Assembly: GCF_016278365.1 (NCBI RefSeq) | Contig: NZ_JADQBZ010000008.1 | Coordinates: 62,001-126,000, forward strand | Origin: Methanolobus sp. | GTDB taxonomy: Archaea > Halobacteriota > Methanosarcinia > Methanosarcinales > Methanosarcinaceae | Reading direction: 5' to 3' | DNA: 64,000 nt | In this document: positions 28,574 to 37,329 of the stretch, piece by piece | Position numbering within the stretch: position 1 is the stretch's first letter | Layout of the letters: every line of letters begins with the position of its first letter | Position numbers and translations under genes: made by a program | Notes under the pieces: model-generated | Seen by the model: the letters and a program-made list of their open reading frames with translations, nothing else | The model's database searches: none | What the model was told of the DNA's origin: nothing

Positions 28574-30508
28574 ATGCACTATGGTCTTGGGATAGATGCC
28601 GGAGGAACATACACAGACGCCGTTATAATACGGGGTTCTGATGGGGTAGTGGTTGACTCAAAGAAATCTTTTACTACGTATCCTGACCTGCAGGAGGGTA
28701 TCAGGAATGTACTGGATTCTCTTGATAAAGAATATATGGAAGATGTCAACCTTGTGTCGGTTTCAACAACCTTGTCTACAAATTCATTGCTTGAAGGTAC
28801 AGGCGTGCCTGTAGGTCTCATAATAGTAGGTGAGCAGCCTGTGGAAAATGTATTTCCCACACAGCATATCAAATGGGTAGCGGGTGGACACGACACGAGA
28901 GGAGACGAGGAATTTCCCCTTGATGTGGATGCTGTCCGGGAATTTGCCCTGAAGACCAAAGATATAGTTTCAGCTTATGCCGTTTCTGCCTATTTTGGTG
29001 CACGTAACCCGGAACATGAGGTTAAGGTCAAGGAGATAGTAAGGGAGATCACCGGAATGCCGGTGGTCTGTGGACACGAACTCTCCCTTGAGCTCGGAGC
29101 CTATGAGAGGGCCGTGACAGCAGTCCTGAACGCACAGCTCATCCCCATCACCCATCACTTTGTCAGTTCCGTTATGAAGGACATCAAAAGAAGGGGCATC
29201 AATGCACGGATGCTGATGCTCAAATGCGACGGTTCTGTCTACAATATCGAGGATGCACTGGAAAAACCTATCGAGACCATTTTTTCCGGACCAGCCGCCA
29301 GCCTGCTGGGAGCGTCCTACCTTTCCAAGATAGAGACCTGTGCCGTAATAGATGTAGGAGGCACGAGCACGGACGTATCCATGCTGTATAACGGAGTGCC
29401 CGAGATAAGCACATCAGGCGCAGTTGTAGGAGGATGGAAGACAAGGGTCCGGGCTATGAAAATGGAAACCTCGGCAACAGGAGGAGATAGTCACATATGG
29501 GTCACAGATGACAGGGTCCACGTCGGACCACGGCGGGTCATTCCCCTGTGCGTGGCCTCAGCACAGTATCCTGAGTTCGCGGACAGGTTAAAGAAAAGCA
29601 GGAATCTCCCAAGGACACTTATGGATGAGAATTACCAGCCAACAAAGTTCTTTGTCAGGACCGGTTACGAGGCTGCAGGTCTCGATGAACAGGAAGAGGA
29701 GTTGCTTTATGCAATAGGTTCAGAACCAGCCTCAATAGCTGAGATAAGCGTACTGCTTAAAAAGAGTCCTGCCACCAAAGTACTTGATTCTCTTATAAGG
29801 AAGAGGCTGATCCAGGGAATCGGGTTCACCCCCACCGATGCGCTACACGTACTTGGGATATATACGCAATGGGATGTCAATGCTGCGGAGATGGGAGCAT
29901 CTCATCTTTCAAGATATGTCCGGAAAGGAAAATACGAGTTCTGTGCACATGTAAGGGAGCTTGTGGCGAGGAACATGGCAGCAGACCTCATGTCTTTCAT
30001 TCTGCCGCATCATCCTGAGGATATGATAGCTGACCTCCTGAACCGTACCTATCCTGCAAAGTTCAAACTCGAGGTACCGGTTGTATTGCTCGGTGGGCCC
30101 GTACAGGCACATGCCGATGAACTTCGTTCGATGATCGAAGCAGAAGTGGTTGTCCCGGATTTTGCAGAGGTTGGGAATGCCGTCGGTGCCCTTGCCGGAA
30201 AAGGAGTTAAGCGGATAGAGATAACAATAATGCCTGCGTCGATCCAGAACCCTGACGAGGATTTCCTGGTATTCTCCCCTCTTGGCAGGGAGCGTTTCCA
30301 GGTGTACACTGACGCCGTGGATTTCGCGACCAGGGTAGGAAAGGAACTCGTGCTGGATTATGAGAAAAGGTGCGGAATACTTGAACAGGACACACAGATA
30401 ACAGTTTCCAGAAAGACGATGTCTCCCGAGACCTGGCCACATCCTCCTCTTGAAACAAGAGTGATTGTCGTGGGTGTGGGCAATCCAATGATGGTGCTGA
30501 AGGATTAA
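28574..30508 (+). CDS. hydantoinase/oxoprolinase (HyuA) family protein
   Basis: A 644-residue member of the HyuA family, whose sugar-kinase-like ATPase fold binds ATP through GLGIDAGGTYTDAV at the N-terminus and VIDVGGTSTDVSML in the middle. Characterised relatives open cyclic amides (5-oxoproline, hydantoins) or carboxylate acetone, usually with a HyuB partner. No HyuB gene is present here, and a helical segment at about 360-450 with a winged-helix-like stretch (LLYAIGSEPASIAEISVLLKK) is unusual. Archaeal stand-alone members have no known substrate. An AGGTGA site precedes the ATG; the sirtuin gene follows 52 bases after the stop. Confidence 0.85.
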   Translation: MHYGLGIDAGGTYTDAVIIRGSDGVVVDSKKSFTTYPDLQEGIRNVLDSLDKEYMEDVNLVSVSTTLSTNSLLEGTGVPVGLIIVGEQPVENVFPTQHIKWVAGGHDTRGDEEFPLDVDAVREFALKTKDIVSAYAVSAYFGARNPEHEVKVKEIVREITGMPVVCGHELSLELGAYERAVTAVLNAQLIPITHHFVSSVMKDIKRRGINARMLMLKCDGSVYNIEDALEKPIETIFSGPAASLLGASYLSKIETCAVIDVGGTSTDVSMLYNGVPEISTSGAVVGGWKTRVRAMKMETSATGGDSHIWVTDDRVHVGPRRVIPLCVASAQYPEFADRLKKSRNLPRTLMDENYQPTKFFVRTGYEAAGLDEQEEELLYAIGSEPASIAEISVLLKKSPATKVLDSLIRKRLIQGIGFTPTDALHVLGIYTQWDVNAAEMGASHLSRYVRKGKYEFCAHVRELVARNMAADLMSFILPHHPEDMIADLLNRTYPAKFKLEVPVVLLGGPVQAHADELRSMIEAEVVVPDFAEVGNAVGALAGKGVKRIEITIMPASIQNPDEDFLVFSPLGRERFQVYTDAVDFATRVGKELVLDYEKRCGILEQDTQITVSRKTMSPETWPHPPLETRVIVVGVGNPMMVLKD

Positions 30509-30560
30509 GAGATAAATAACACAGAAAATGTAATAGTTATTGTGCTTAGAACATACAGAA

Positions 30561-31340
30561 ATGGACAAACTCATCGACCTTCTTGAAAGATCAAAACACT
30601 GTGTATTCCTGAGCGGAGCAGGTATCTCCACATTCTCGGGTATTCCTGATTTCAGGGGCAAAGATGGGATTTACAGGAAGTTTGACGCTGATAAGATATT
30701 CGACATCGATTATTTCCACTCTGAGCCACAATATTTCTATTCTCACTCAAAGGATCTTGTTTATAATGTTGATGAGAAGGAGCCAAGTTTTATACACTAC
30801 ACGCTGGCAAAAATGGAACAGATAGGTATAGTTAAAACTCTCATCACTCAGAATATCGACCAGCTACACCGAAAAGCCGGCTCTTGTAACGTTATTGAGA
30901 TACACGGGTCAGCAAGGGAGAGCACCTGTCTGTCTTGCGGAAAGAAATTCCTCTATGAAATTGTGGCAAATGTTGTCAAGGAAGGCACGATACCAAAGTG
31001 TGATTTATGTACCGGCCTGCTCAAGCCTGACATCATCTTTTTCGGAGAGATGTTGGACGAAAACACAATCAAAAAAGCCATGTTAGAGAGTTCCCTCGCC
31101 GACCTGTTCGTGGTCATAGGTTCTTCGCTGCTTGTGCAACCAGCAGCCTCCCTTCCTCTTTATGCGGTGAGGAACGGAGGAAAACTTGTGATAGTCAATG
31201 ATATGCCAACTCCGGTGGACAGGTATGCAGACCTCAAATATAGTGACCTTGAGGACGTGTTCAATAGTCTAGAAAGACATTTCTGTAGTCATCATCGGCC
31301 TGAACTAAAAGATGGGTCTACCCTTAAAGATGAACGGTGA
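30561..31340 (+). CDS. NAD-dependent protein deacylase (sirtuin, Sir2)
   Basis: A 259-residue class III deacylase that removes acyl groups from lysine using NAD+. All landmarks are present: GAGISTFSGIPDFRG (NAD binding), TQNIDQLHRKAG, the catalytic His in IEIHGSA, a four-Cys zinc site (CLSCGKKF and CDLCTG), KPDIIFFGEML and GSSLLVQPAASLP. In archaea a chromatin protein such as Alba, or metabolic enzymes including AMP-forming acyl-CoA synthetases, can be targets; the latter fits this ligase-rich region but is not shown. The ATG is preferred to a TTG seven codons earlier. Confidence 0.92.
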   Translation: MDKLIDLLERSKHCVFLSGAGISTFSGIPDFRGKDGIYRKFDADKIFDIDYFHSEPQYFYSHSKDLVYNVDEKEPSFIHYTLAKMEQIGIVKTLITQNIDQLHRKAGSCNVIEIHGSARESTCLSCGKKFLYEIVANVVKEGTIPKCDLCTGLLKPDIIFFGEMLDENTIKKAMLESSLADLFVVIGSSLLVQPAASLPLYAVRNGGKLVIVNDMPTPVDRYADLKYSDLEDVFNSLERHFCSHHRPELKDGSTLKDER

Positions 31341-31357
31341 AACGGCAATGCACCCTC

Positions 31358-31933
31358 TCACCCGTTATGAGGATACTCAAATGCGATTTCCAGTACGCCA
31401 TTCCTGTAGCTGGATATGGCGGTATCGGGATCGACTCTTGCAGGCAATCTTACAAGCCTTGAATAACCAACACCATCTATCATGACATTGATCTCGACCT
31501 GCACATCCGATGAATGGTATTCAACACTATCTTCATCAGCCCCAAGATCAGCCAGCAGGTACACTCTGTCACCTGTCTGCTGGACTTCGATCAAAGGATC
31601 TTGCTGCAGGATATAGAAGTCACCCTCCTTCTCTCCCTCGTCACTTGGTTTCACTGCCCTTCTCCCCTCAAACCCAAAGATCGTTGGATTCTTACCAGGC
31701 TGACTGATGATGGTAAAACCCTGTACCAGAGGCCGGTCAGCGTCATCACTGATGCTGTTCTCAAGCATGTTAAGGATATGGTCTATCAGCTGGTCAACCG
31801 TCTCGATCCTTTTTTCATTGGACTCATCGTCATTTTCATGACGTCTTTTATCGTCCATGTATTCATCTCCATTCATATTTTCGCTTTCTTCGTTTATATG
31901 GCTATGCTTCGGAGGCTGATTTTGTTTTACCAT
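31358..31933 (-). CDS. Hsp20/alpha-crystallin-like protein
   Basis: A 191-residue protein with an acidic, disordered N-terminal region (about 1-50, rich in Glu, Asp and Asn, with DDKRRHENDDESNEKR) and a C-terminal alpha-crystallin-type beta-sandwich (DPLIEVQQTGDRVYLLADL to SYRNGVLEIAFEYP). The NGVLEI motif is typical of small heat-shock proteins, though the usual C-terminal I-x-I tail is missing; gas-vesicle GvpH-like proteins look similar. A holdase role is likely. A TATA-like element (TTTTTATATTTC on the minus strand near 31950-31962) would place the transcript start close to the chosen ATG; a TTG lies further upstream. Convergent with the sirtuin. Confidence 0.7.
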   Translation of the reverse strand: MVKQNQPPKHSHINEESENMNGDEYMDDKRRHENDDESNEKRIETVDQLIDHILNMLENSISDDADRPLVQGFTIISQPGKNPTIFGFEGRRAVKPSDEGEKEGDFYILQQDPLIEVQQTGDRVYLLADLGADEDSVEYHSSDVQVEINVMIDGVGYSRLVRLPARVDPDTAISSYRNGVLEIAFEYPHNG

Positions 31934-32055
31934 ATGCGAACAAGAAATATAAAAATTAAACGCACAAAAAAATAATTCCCTTCCCCTGAAGATTTCCAAT
32001 CAACTATTTATTTGTGTATTGACCTCATATGGACTACTCGTAAAGAGGTAACATC

Positions 32056-33315
32056 ATGGTCTCAAAGGAACTGCCATTCACGCAAGAGAAAATAACCGAA
32101 ATAATCACAGAACACCCAACGCCTTTCCACCTATATGATAAGAAGGGCATCCTTGATAATGCCAGGGAGTTAAGGAAATCTTTCAGCAGGGTGCATGGTT
32201 TTAAGGAGTTCTTTGCAGTAAAGGCTTTACCAAATCCCTACATCATGAAGATCCTTAAAAAAGAAGGGTTTGGCGCTGACTGTAGTTCAATGGCTGAACT
32301 GCTGCTTGCAGAAAAAGCAGGTATTGTAGGCGAGGATATCATGTTCAGTTCCAATGATACACCTGCTGATGAATTTATCAAGGCCAGGGAGCTGGGTGCG
32401 ATAATCAATCTTGATGATATCAGCCATATAGAGTTCCTCGAAAAGACCGCAGGGCTGCCTGAGCTTGTATGCTGCAGGTACAATCCAGGTCCTCTTAAAG
32501 AAGGAAATGCTATTATTGGCAATCCACAGGAAGCCAAATACGGATTCACAAGGGACCAGTTATTCGAAGGATACAGGATGATGAAAGATAAGGGAGTCAG
32601 GCGCTTTGGACTGCACACAATGGTCGCATCCAACGAGCTTAACCCGGAGTATTTTGTTGAGACTGCACGCATACTTTTTGATCTGATTGTAGACCTTTCC
32701 AGAGAACTGGATATACACTTTGAGTTCGTGAACCTTGGAGGAGGCATTGGCATTCCTTACAAGCCTGAACAGCAGCCTGTTTCTTATGAGGCAATAACCA
32801 CCGGGGTCCGGAATGCATATGATGAGATAATAAGAGCTAATGACCTGCATCCGCTCAGGATATACCTTGAGTGTGGAAGAGTGATTACTGGTCCCTATGG
32901 ATATCTCATAACAACTGTCAGGCACATGAAACACATATACAAGGACTATGTAGGCACTGATGCCAGCATGGCAAACCTGATGCGTCCGGGTATTTACGGA
33001 GCCTATCACCATATAACTGTACTGGGCAAAGAAAAACATAAACCAACGCATATGTACGATGTCACAGGGTCTCTCTGTGAGAATAACGATAAGTTCGCGA
33101 TTGACAGGAAACTGCCTGAGATCGAGAGAGGCGATGTGCTGGTGATCCATGACACAGGAGCCCACGGATATGCCATGGGTTTCAACTATAATGGAAAACT
33201 GAGGTCAGCCGAAATCCTGTTGAATGAAGATGGAAGTTTTGTAAAGATAAGGAGAGCGGAGACTGTGGATGACTATTTTGCCACGCTTGACTTTGAAGGC
33301 CTCGAGAACTTCTGA
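32056..33315 (+). CDS. lysA: diaminopimelate decarboxylase-like PLP enzyme
   Basis: A 419-residue fold-III PLP decarboxylase, probably making lysine from meso-diaminopimelate. The PLP lysine lies in FFAVKALPNP (about residue 56), the phosphate-binding glycine run in VNLGGGIGIPY, and the active-site Cys-Glu in GSLCENNDKFA followed by GAHGYAMGFNYNG. The stretch YNPGPLKEGNAIIG replaces the more usual NP.V....HP.I.TG loop, so a related decarboxylase is possible. GAGGTAAC precedes the ATG. A stem-loop terminator follows, so it is transcribed alone. Confidence 0.85.
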   Translation: MVSKELPFTQEKITEIITEHPTPFHLYDKKGILDNARELRKSFSRVHGFKEFFAVKALPNPYIMKILKKEGFGADCSSMAELLLAEKAGIVGEDIMFSSNDTPADEFIKARELGAIINLDDISHIEFLEKTAGLPELVCCRYNPGPLKEGNAIIGNPQEAKYGFTRDQLFEGYRMMKDKGVRRFGLHTMVASNELNPEYFVETARILFDLIVDLSRELDIHFEFVNLGGGIGIPYKPEQQPVSYEAITTGVRNAYDEIIRANDLHPLRIYLECGRVITGPYGYLITTVRHMKHIYKDYVGTDASMANLMRPGIYGAYHHITVLGKEKHKPTHMYDVTGSLCENNDKFAIDRKLPEIERGDVLVIHDTGAHGYAMGFNYNGKLRSAEILLNEDGSFVKIRRAETVDDYFATLDFEGLENF

Positions 33316-33332
33316 TAGCCCGATCTTTTCCT

Positions 33333-33371
33333 GGATGTAGGGATTTACTTCCTGTATTTATCCCTATGTCC
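33333..33371 (+). terminator. terminator after the decarboxylase gene
   Basis: GGATGTAGGGAT and ATCCCTATGTCC form a 12-bp stem with two G-T pairs around a 15-base loop, followed by a seven-T run at about 33383. Confidence 0.6.
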
Positions 33372-33508
33372 ACAAATTCCTCTTTTTTTAGTCCCTATTG
33401 CTATCGTTTCTTCAAGACCTATATTATAACGCTATAGTTCTAATTTCATAACATATATATATTAAGTCATTAACCAGTTGAATTGAATTATAATTCAATG
33501 GTGTTTCA

Positions 33509-35098
33509 ATGACCCGACAAAAACTAACCCTACTAATCGTATTATCAATTCTGCTTTCTTTCCTGGCAGTCCCTGCAGGAGCAATACAGGAAGACAGGGA
33601 TAACGAGAAGATTCCCGTACTTATTAATTTCAAAGGGAAGACGAATGCAGAACTTGTACAGGCCTATGGCGGAAATATAAAACACGAGTATACAATTGTT
33701 CCGGCAATAGCTACAGAACTTCCTCAAAAGGCAATCGATGCCCTTTCAAAGAATCCTAATATCGCTTTTATTGAGCCCGACGGCCAGGCACAGATTCTTG
33801 CAGATGAAGTGCCATGGGGTATTACCCGCATCAATGCTGTCACTGTACAGTCTGAGGGTTTCACAGGCACCAGTATAAAGGTGGCTGTCCTGGATACAGG
33901 TATCGACTACAATCACCCTGACCTTAAAGCGAATTATCTTGGTGGTTACGATTTTGTCAATAAGGACAATGATCCAATGGATGACCACAGCCACGGAACC
34001 CATGTTGCAGGCACCGTTGCGGCTGCCAGCAATGGCATTGGCGTGCTGGGGGCAGCACCACAGGCAGGACTGTATGCTGTGAAAGTTGCTGACAGTTCAG
34101 GATACTGCTCATACAGCAATATCATAGCAGGCATTAACTGGGCAGTCGACAATAATGCGGATATAGTCACAATGAGCCTTGGTGGCACATCATCCTCATC
34201 AACACTCAAGAGCGCATGCGACAATGCATACAGCACTGGTGTCGTGATCGTAGGGGCGGCCGGTAATTCCGGCGGTGCTGTCATCTACCCTGCAGCCTAT
34301 AGTTCGGTGATAGCAGTCTCTGCTGTTGATTCAACCAACACGAGAACATCGTGGTCATGCTATGGCCTCGAAGTAGAGTTTGCAGCCCCTGGCGTCAGTA
34401 TCAGGTCAACCATGCCCGGAGGTCTCTATGGTTCCAAGAGCGGTACAAGTATGGCAACTCCGCATGTTACCGGAGCTGTTGCCCTGTTACTGAGCACGGA
34501 TGTTGCAGGCACAAGTTATGATGCCAACAAAAACGACAAGTGGGACCCTGCAGAGGTCCGCTCCAGGTTCCAGAACACAGCAACAGATCTCGGTGCCACC
34601 GGGAAGGATAATTATTATGGCTATGGTCTTGTGGATGCCTATGCAGCTGTCACCGGACTTAACATTGCACCTGCAACCGATGACACATCGACTGAAGTTG
34701 ACGCACCTGTCGAAGATGATACATCATCAACAGATACCGAACCTGAAGTAGCACCAACCACTCCCACAGAGATTGCAATGTTCGTGGGCAGCCTGACTGC
34801 AACAAAAGAGTATTCGACAAGAGGTAAGAATACTTTTGGAGGAGCTATGGCTACTGTGAAGATCGTCGACCAGAATGGAAAAGCAGTTTCCGGAGTGACG
34901 ATCAGTGGAAGCTGGAGCGGCCTGACAAGTGCATCAGTTTCAGGAACAACTGATTCAAACGGGATTGTGAAATTTACATCCTCTCAGGTAAAGAACCCAA
35001 GCGGCACCTTCACATTCAAAGTTACAGGGGCTGCCTGTGGCGGATATGTGTATGATGCTGCACAGAATGTCTGTTCAACAGTAAGTGTGAGCTATTAA
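33509..35098 (+). CDS. secreted subtilisin-like serine protease (S8)
   Basis: A 529-residue extracellular protease: signal peptide (about 1-25), I9-type propeptide (about 33-98), then the S8 catalytic domain with Asp129 in VAVLDTGIDYNHPD, His162 in HSHGTHVAGT, oxyanion Asn253 in GAAGNSGG and Ser314 in GTSMATPHVTGA. A Thr/Glu/Asp-rich linker (about 395-425) joins a C-terminal Ig-like beta domain (about 430-529) that may bind the cell surface or substrate. The propeptide must be cleaved for activity. The domain order is classic and complete. It should degrade proteins outside the cell or process envelope proteins. Confidence 0.95.
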   Translation: MTRQKLTLLIVLSILLSFLAVPAGAIQEDRDNEKIPVLINFKGKTNAELVQAYGGNIKHEYTIVPAIATELPQKAIDALSKNPNIAFIEPDGQAQILADEVPWGITRINAVTVQSEGFTGTSIKVAVLDTGIDYNHPDLKANYLGGYDFVNKDNDPMDDHSHGTHVAGTVAAASNGIGVLGAAPQAGLYAVKVADSSGYCSYSNIIAGINWAVDNNADIVTMSLGGTSSSSTLKSACDNAYSTGVVIVGAAGNSGGAVIYPAAYSSVIAVSAVDSTNTRTSWSCYGLEVEFAAPGVSIRSTMPGGLYGSKSGTSMATPHVTGAVALLLSTDVAGTSYDANKNDKWDPAEVRSRFQNTATDLGATGKDNYYGYGLVDAYAAVTGLNIAPATDDTSTEVDAPVEDDTSSTDTEPEVAPTTPTEIAMFVGSLTATKEYSTRGKNTFGGAMATVKIVDQNGKAVSGVTISGSWSGLTSASVSGTTDSNGIVKFTSSQVKNPSGTFTFKVTGAACGGYVYDAAQNVCSTVSVSY

Positions 35099-35253
35099 AT
35101 TCGAATCAGGCAATAGAGGCGTATCTTTAATCAAGTGCGCCCCCCTTTTTTTCAATGGATTTTTTGCTATTTTACCTTACCTTTGTTCCACCATGTATTT
35201 GTTATGTTTGCTGGTAATAAGGCAAAAATAAATAAATTAAAAGCAGGCAAAAA

Positions 35254-35274
35254 AGCAGGTTAGATTAGCCTGCT
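35254..35274 (-). terminator. minus-strand terminator of the small winged-helix gene
   Basis: Read on the minus strand, AGCAGGCTA and TAACCTGCT form a stem (one G-T pair) with a short loop, followed directly by six Ts. Its outer base touches the stop codon of the gene at 35274-35456. Confidence 0.65.
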
Positions 35275-35456
35275 CATTCGGAAGGTGCATAGAAACATCT
35301 TTTAGGTGAGCATATAGTGCCTGCATCTTTCATGAATTTCAGCGTCTTGCTTACCTCTTTGCTCTCTATCCCTGTCATCTCTGCAATATCTCCGGGTCTG
35401 AGCGGCTTTCCTGCATTTTTCAATGCCTCAAGGACTTTTTCTTCATTCTGGGTCAT
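35274..35456 (-). CDS. small winged-helix DNA-binding protein, 60 residues
   Basis: A 60-residue single-domain protein with a clear helix-turn-helix pattern: EEKVLEALKNAG, RPGDIAEMTGIESKEVSKTLKFM and a C-terminal wing with GTICSPKRCFYAP. It is like the minimal MarR/ArsR-type wings found in many methanogens. The two Cys residues in CSPKRC might allow redox or metal sensing. It has its own terminator; the HIT gene ends at 35504, 47 bases upstream, so the two may share a transcript. Confidence 0.75.
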   Translation of the reverse strand: MTQNEEKVLEALKNAGKPLRPGDIAEMTGIESKEVSKTLKFMKDAGTICSPKRCFYAPSE

Positions 35457-35503
35457 TTTTTCCCTCTTTCATTTTTATGGAACAATTCATCATCGTAAGT
35501 TCA

Positions 35504-35917
35504 TCAGAATGCTTTTTTGATCACTTCAGCCAGCTCACTGATGTTACCGGTACCGGGATGCTGATTCACAATAGTGTGCATGGAGCCGCCCTTATCGTTT
35601 GCCCTTCTTGGGATTATGTGTACGTGTACATGGGGTACACTCTGGCCTGCCACTTCACCGTTGTTGAGGCCGATATTGGAGCCGGGGACATCCAGTGCCT
35701 TCTCCACTGCTTTAGCAACCCTGTTCACAGATGCAAAAAGTGAGGATGCCTCCTCCTCACCCATCTCTGTGAACCGCTGGAAATGCTTTTTCGGAAGGAC
35801 TATAGTATGCCCTTCGGAGGTGGGATAAATATCCAGAAAAGCATATGCAAAATCATCTTCATAAATCTTGTATGACGGTATCTCACCTGAAATTATCTTA
35901 CAGAACAAACAATCCAT
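35504..35917 (-). CDS. HIT-family nucleotide hydrolase
   Basis: A 137-residue HIT protein that hydrolyses purine nucleoside phosphoramidates or dinucleoside polyphosphates. The catalytic triad motif is HVHVHII (SVPHVHVHIIPRR), and the N-terminus CLFCKIISGEIPSYKIYEDD is typical of the Hint/HIT branch with a Cys pair that can bind zinc. The ATG at 35917 follows AGGTGATG; ATG or GTG codons two or three positions upstream are possible. Confidence 0.92.
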   Translation of the reverse strand: MDCLFCKIISGEIPSYKIYEDDFAYAFLDIYPTSEGHTIVLPKKHFQRFTEMGEEEASSLFASVNRVAKAVEKALDVPGSNIGLNNGEVAGQSVPHVHVHIIPRRANDKGGSMHTIVNQHPGTGNISELAEVIKKAF

Positions 35918-36042
35918 GAACATCACCTGTAGGAACTTAGAGATACGGTTATTTATTTATTCTGATTGACAGTTCGGTACATAAGTTGCTATTTCTATAG
36001 ACATGGTCTTATACTATTTCTGCCTAACTTATATTGAGTGGT

Positions 36043-36558
36043 ATGACCATGAACAGGAAACAGGCAATAGCAGTCGGGGTGTTGATAGCAGGAATCCTGT
36101 TATTCTCAAACCTTGCACTGGCAACAACTGCAGAGAATGGAGAGAATGAGACATATGCGAATCTGGCAAGCGCCGATGACCTATACACTGAACTTGAAGA
36201 ACAGATGGTACGCTATAATGCCAGGCTTGACGATGTCCCATGGGTAGTGAAAAGAATAGCTGGTAACGATGTGATTCTGCTTAACATTACTACAAGCGAT
36301 GGTGAAGAACTTTACATACAGGCAATAACTAACAATGGCGAGATCCTGTATTTTGAAAGAGTATCCTCACCGGATGAAGTCGATCCTTCAGTTACAGTCA
36401 CAACAGATGAGGAAACCGCAAGAGAGATAATTGATTCCTCTGAGCCGTATAATGAATTCAAAGATGTATTGAACAGGGATGAAGTATCAGTAGAAGTTGA
36501 GAGCACAGTAAAGAGGATTGCGCTTGGAACTCTCATGACAGTAAATAGGATCCTATAA
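36043..36558 (+). CDS. secreted protein of unknown function
   Basis: A 171-residue exported protein with a signal peptide (KQAIAVGVLIAGILLFSNLALA) and an acidic mature part with two PepSY-like alpha/beta stretches (VVKRIAGNDVILLNITTSDG and ELYIQAITNNGEILYFERV), ending in VKRIALGTLMTVNRIL. I do not recognise a family; a link to PepSY-type inhibitors is only a fold impression. Several N-glycosylation sequons (NET, NIT) fit surface exposure. It is monocistronic, bounded by a terminator. Confidence 0.65.
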   Translation: MTMNRKQAIAVGVLIAGILLFSNLALATTAENGENETYANLASADDLYTELEEQMVRYNARLDDVPWVVKRIAGNDVILLNITTSDGEELYIQAITNNGEILYFERVSSPDEVDPSVTVTTDEETAREIIDSSEPYNEFKDVLNRDEVSVEVESTVKRIALGTLMTVNRIL

Positions 36559-36566
36559 AATGGTTA

Positions 36567-36598
36567 TCTGGCGGTCGCTCTGTGATAATGCTGCCAGA
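36567..36598 (+). terminator. terminator after the secreted protein gene
   Basis: TCTGGCGG and CTGCCAGA form an 8-bp stem with one G-T pair and a 16-base loop; a run of six Ts follows at 36606-36611. Confidence 0.55.
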
Positions 36599-36696
36599 GA
36601 TATCCTTTTTTAAATTCCCATACTTAATATAAGATTGGAACCTAAAATCATACTTACGAGATAGTATGATTCCTAAAGGGGAGGCCTTTCGCAGAT

Positions 36697-37329
36697 ATGA
36701 GCGATAAAGGGCTTTTTTTGGCAGGCGAGGTCGGACGTCAGTTTATACATATTCTCACAGGCACTGCTGTTCTTATTGCGATATATTTATCGGGGCGTTA
36801 TGCAGTCCTAGTATTTACGGCCCTGTTGATTGTAACTGTTTTTGCCTCAGTATTGATAAAAAAATTCAACCTTTCCCAACAAACATCCGGTGTATTTCGC
36901 AGACTTGGAAGACCAGGAGTACAAAATGTAAAACTTCAGGGAACCATATTGTTAATCTCAGGAGTTCTTGTTACTTTGTTATTATTCCCAAGGAATATTG
37001 TTTACGCTTCAGTAGCGATAGTTGCTCTAGGTGACTCGGTTGCAACGATCGTGGGTGTTTTGATCGGAAAACATAAGTTGCCATATTCCCAAAGCAAAAC
37101 GGTGGAAGGAACGCTGAGCGGGCTGGCTGTTGCTTTTGGAGGAGCTCTCCTGTTCGTAACACCCTTTCAGGCTTTTGTAGGTGCTGCCGGAGGAATGCTT
37201 ATTGAAAGCACAATTAGTCTCCAGACAGTAAAAGAAGCAGACATGAAAGGGATAGTAAAGTTCTTTCTTAACGATAACTTTATGATCCCTGTTTTTTCAG
37301 CTTTCCTGATGTTACTTGCCAGCAGATAA
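36697..37329 (+). CDS. dolichol/phytol kinase-like membrane protein (SEC59/VTE5 family)
   Basis: A 210-residue protein with about six transmembrane helices and the polyprenol-kinase signature: ALGDSVATIVGVLIGKHKLP, where Gly-Asp-Ser precedes the CTP-binding loop, then SKTVEGTLSG and the C-terminal LNDNFMIPVFSA. Such enzymes use CTP to phosphorylate dolichol or phytol. In this archaeon the substrate may be geranylgeraniol or dolichol; with the DUF92 protein at 11607-13040 it could supply isoprenyl diphosphate, which is inference. GGGGAGG lies upstream of the ATG. Confidence 0.85.
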   Translation: MSDKGLFLAGEVGRQFIHILTGTAVLIAIYLSGRYAVLVFTALLIVTVFASVLIKKFNLSQQTSGVFRRLGRPGVQNVKLQGTILLISGVLVTLLLFPRNIVYASVAIVALGDSVATIVGVLIGKHKLPYSQSKTVEGTLSGLAVAFGGALLFVTPFQAFVGAAGGMLIESTISLQTVKEADMKGIVKFFLNDNFMIPVFSAFLMLLASR

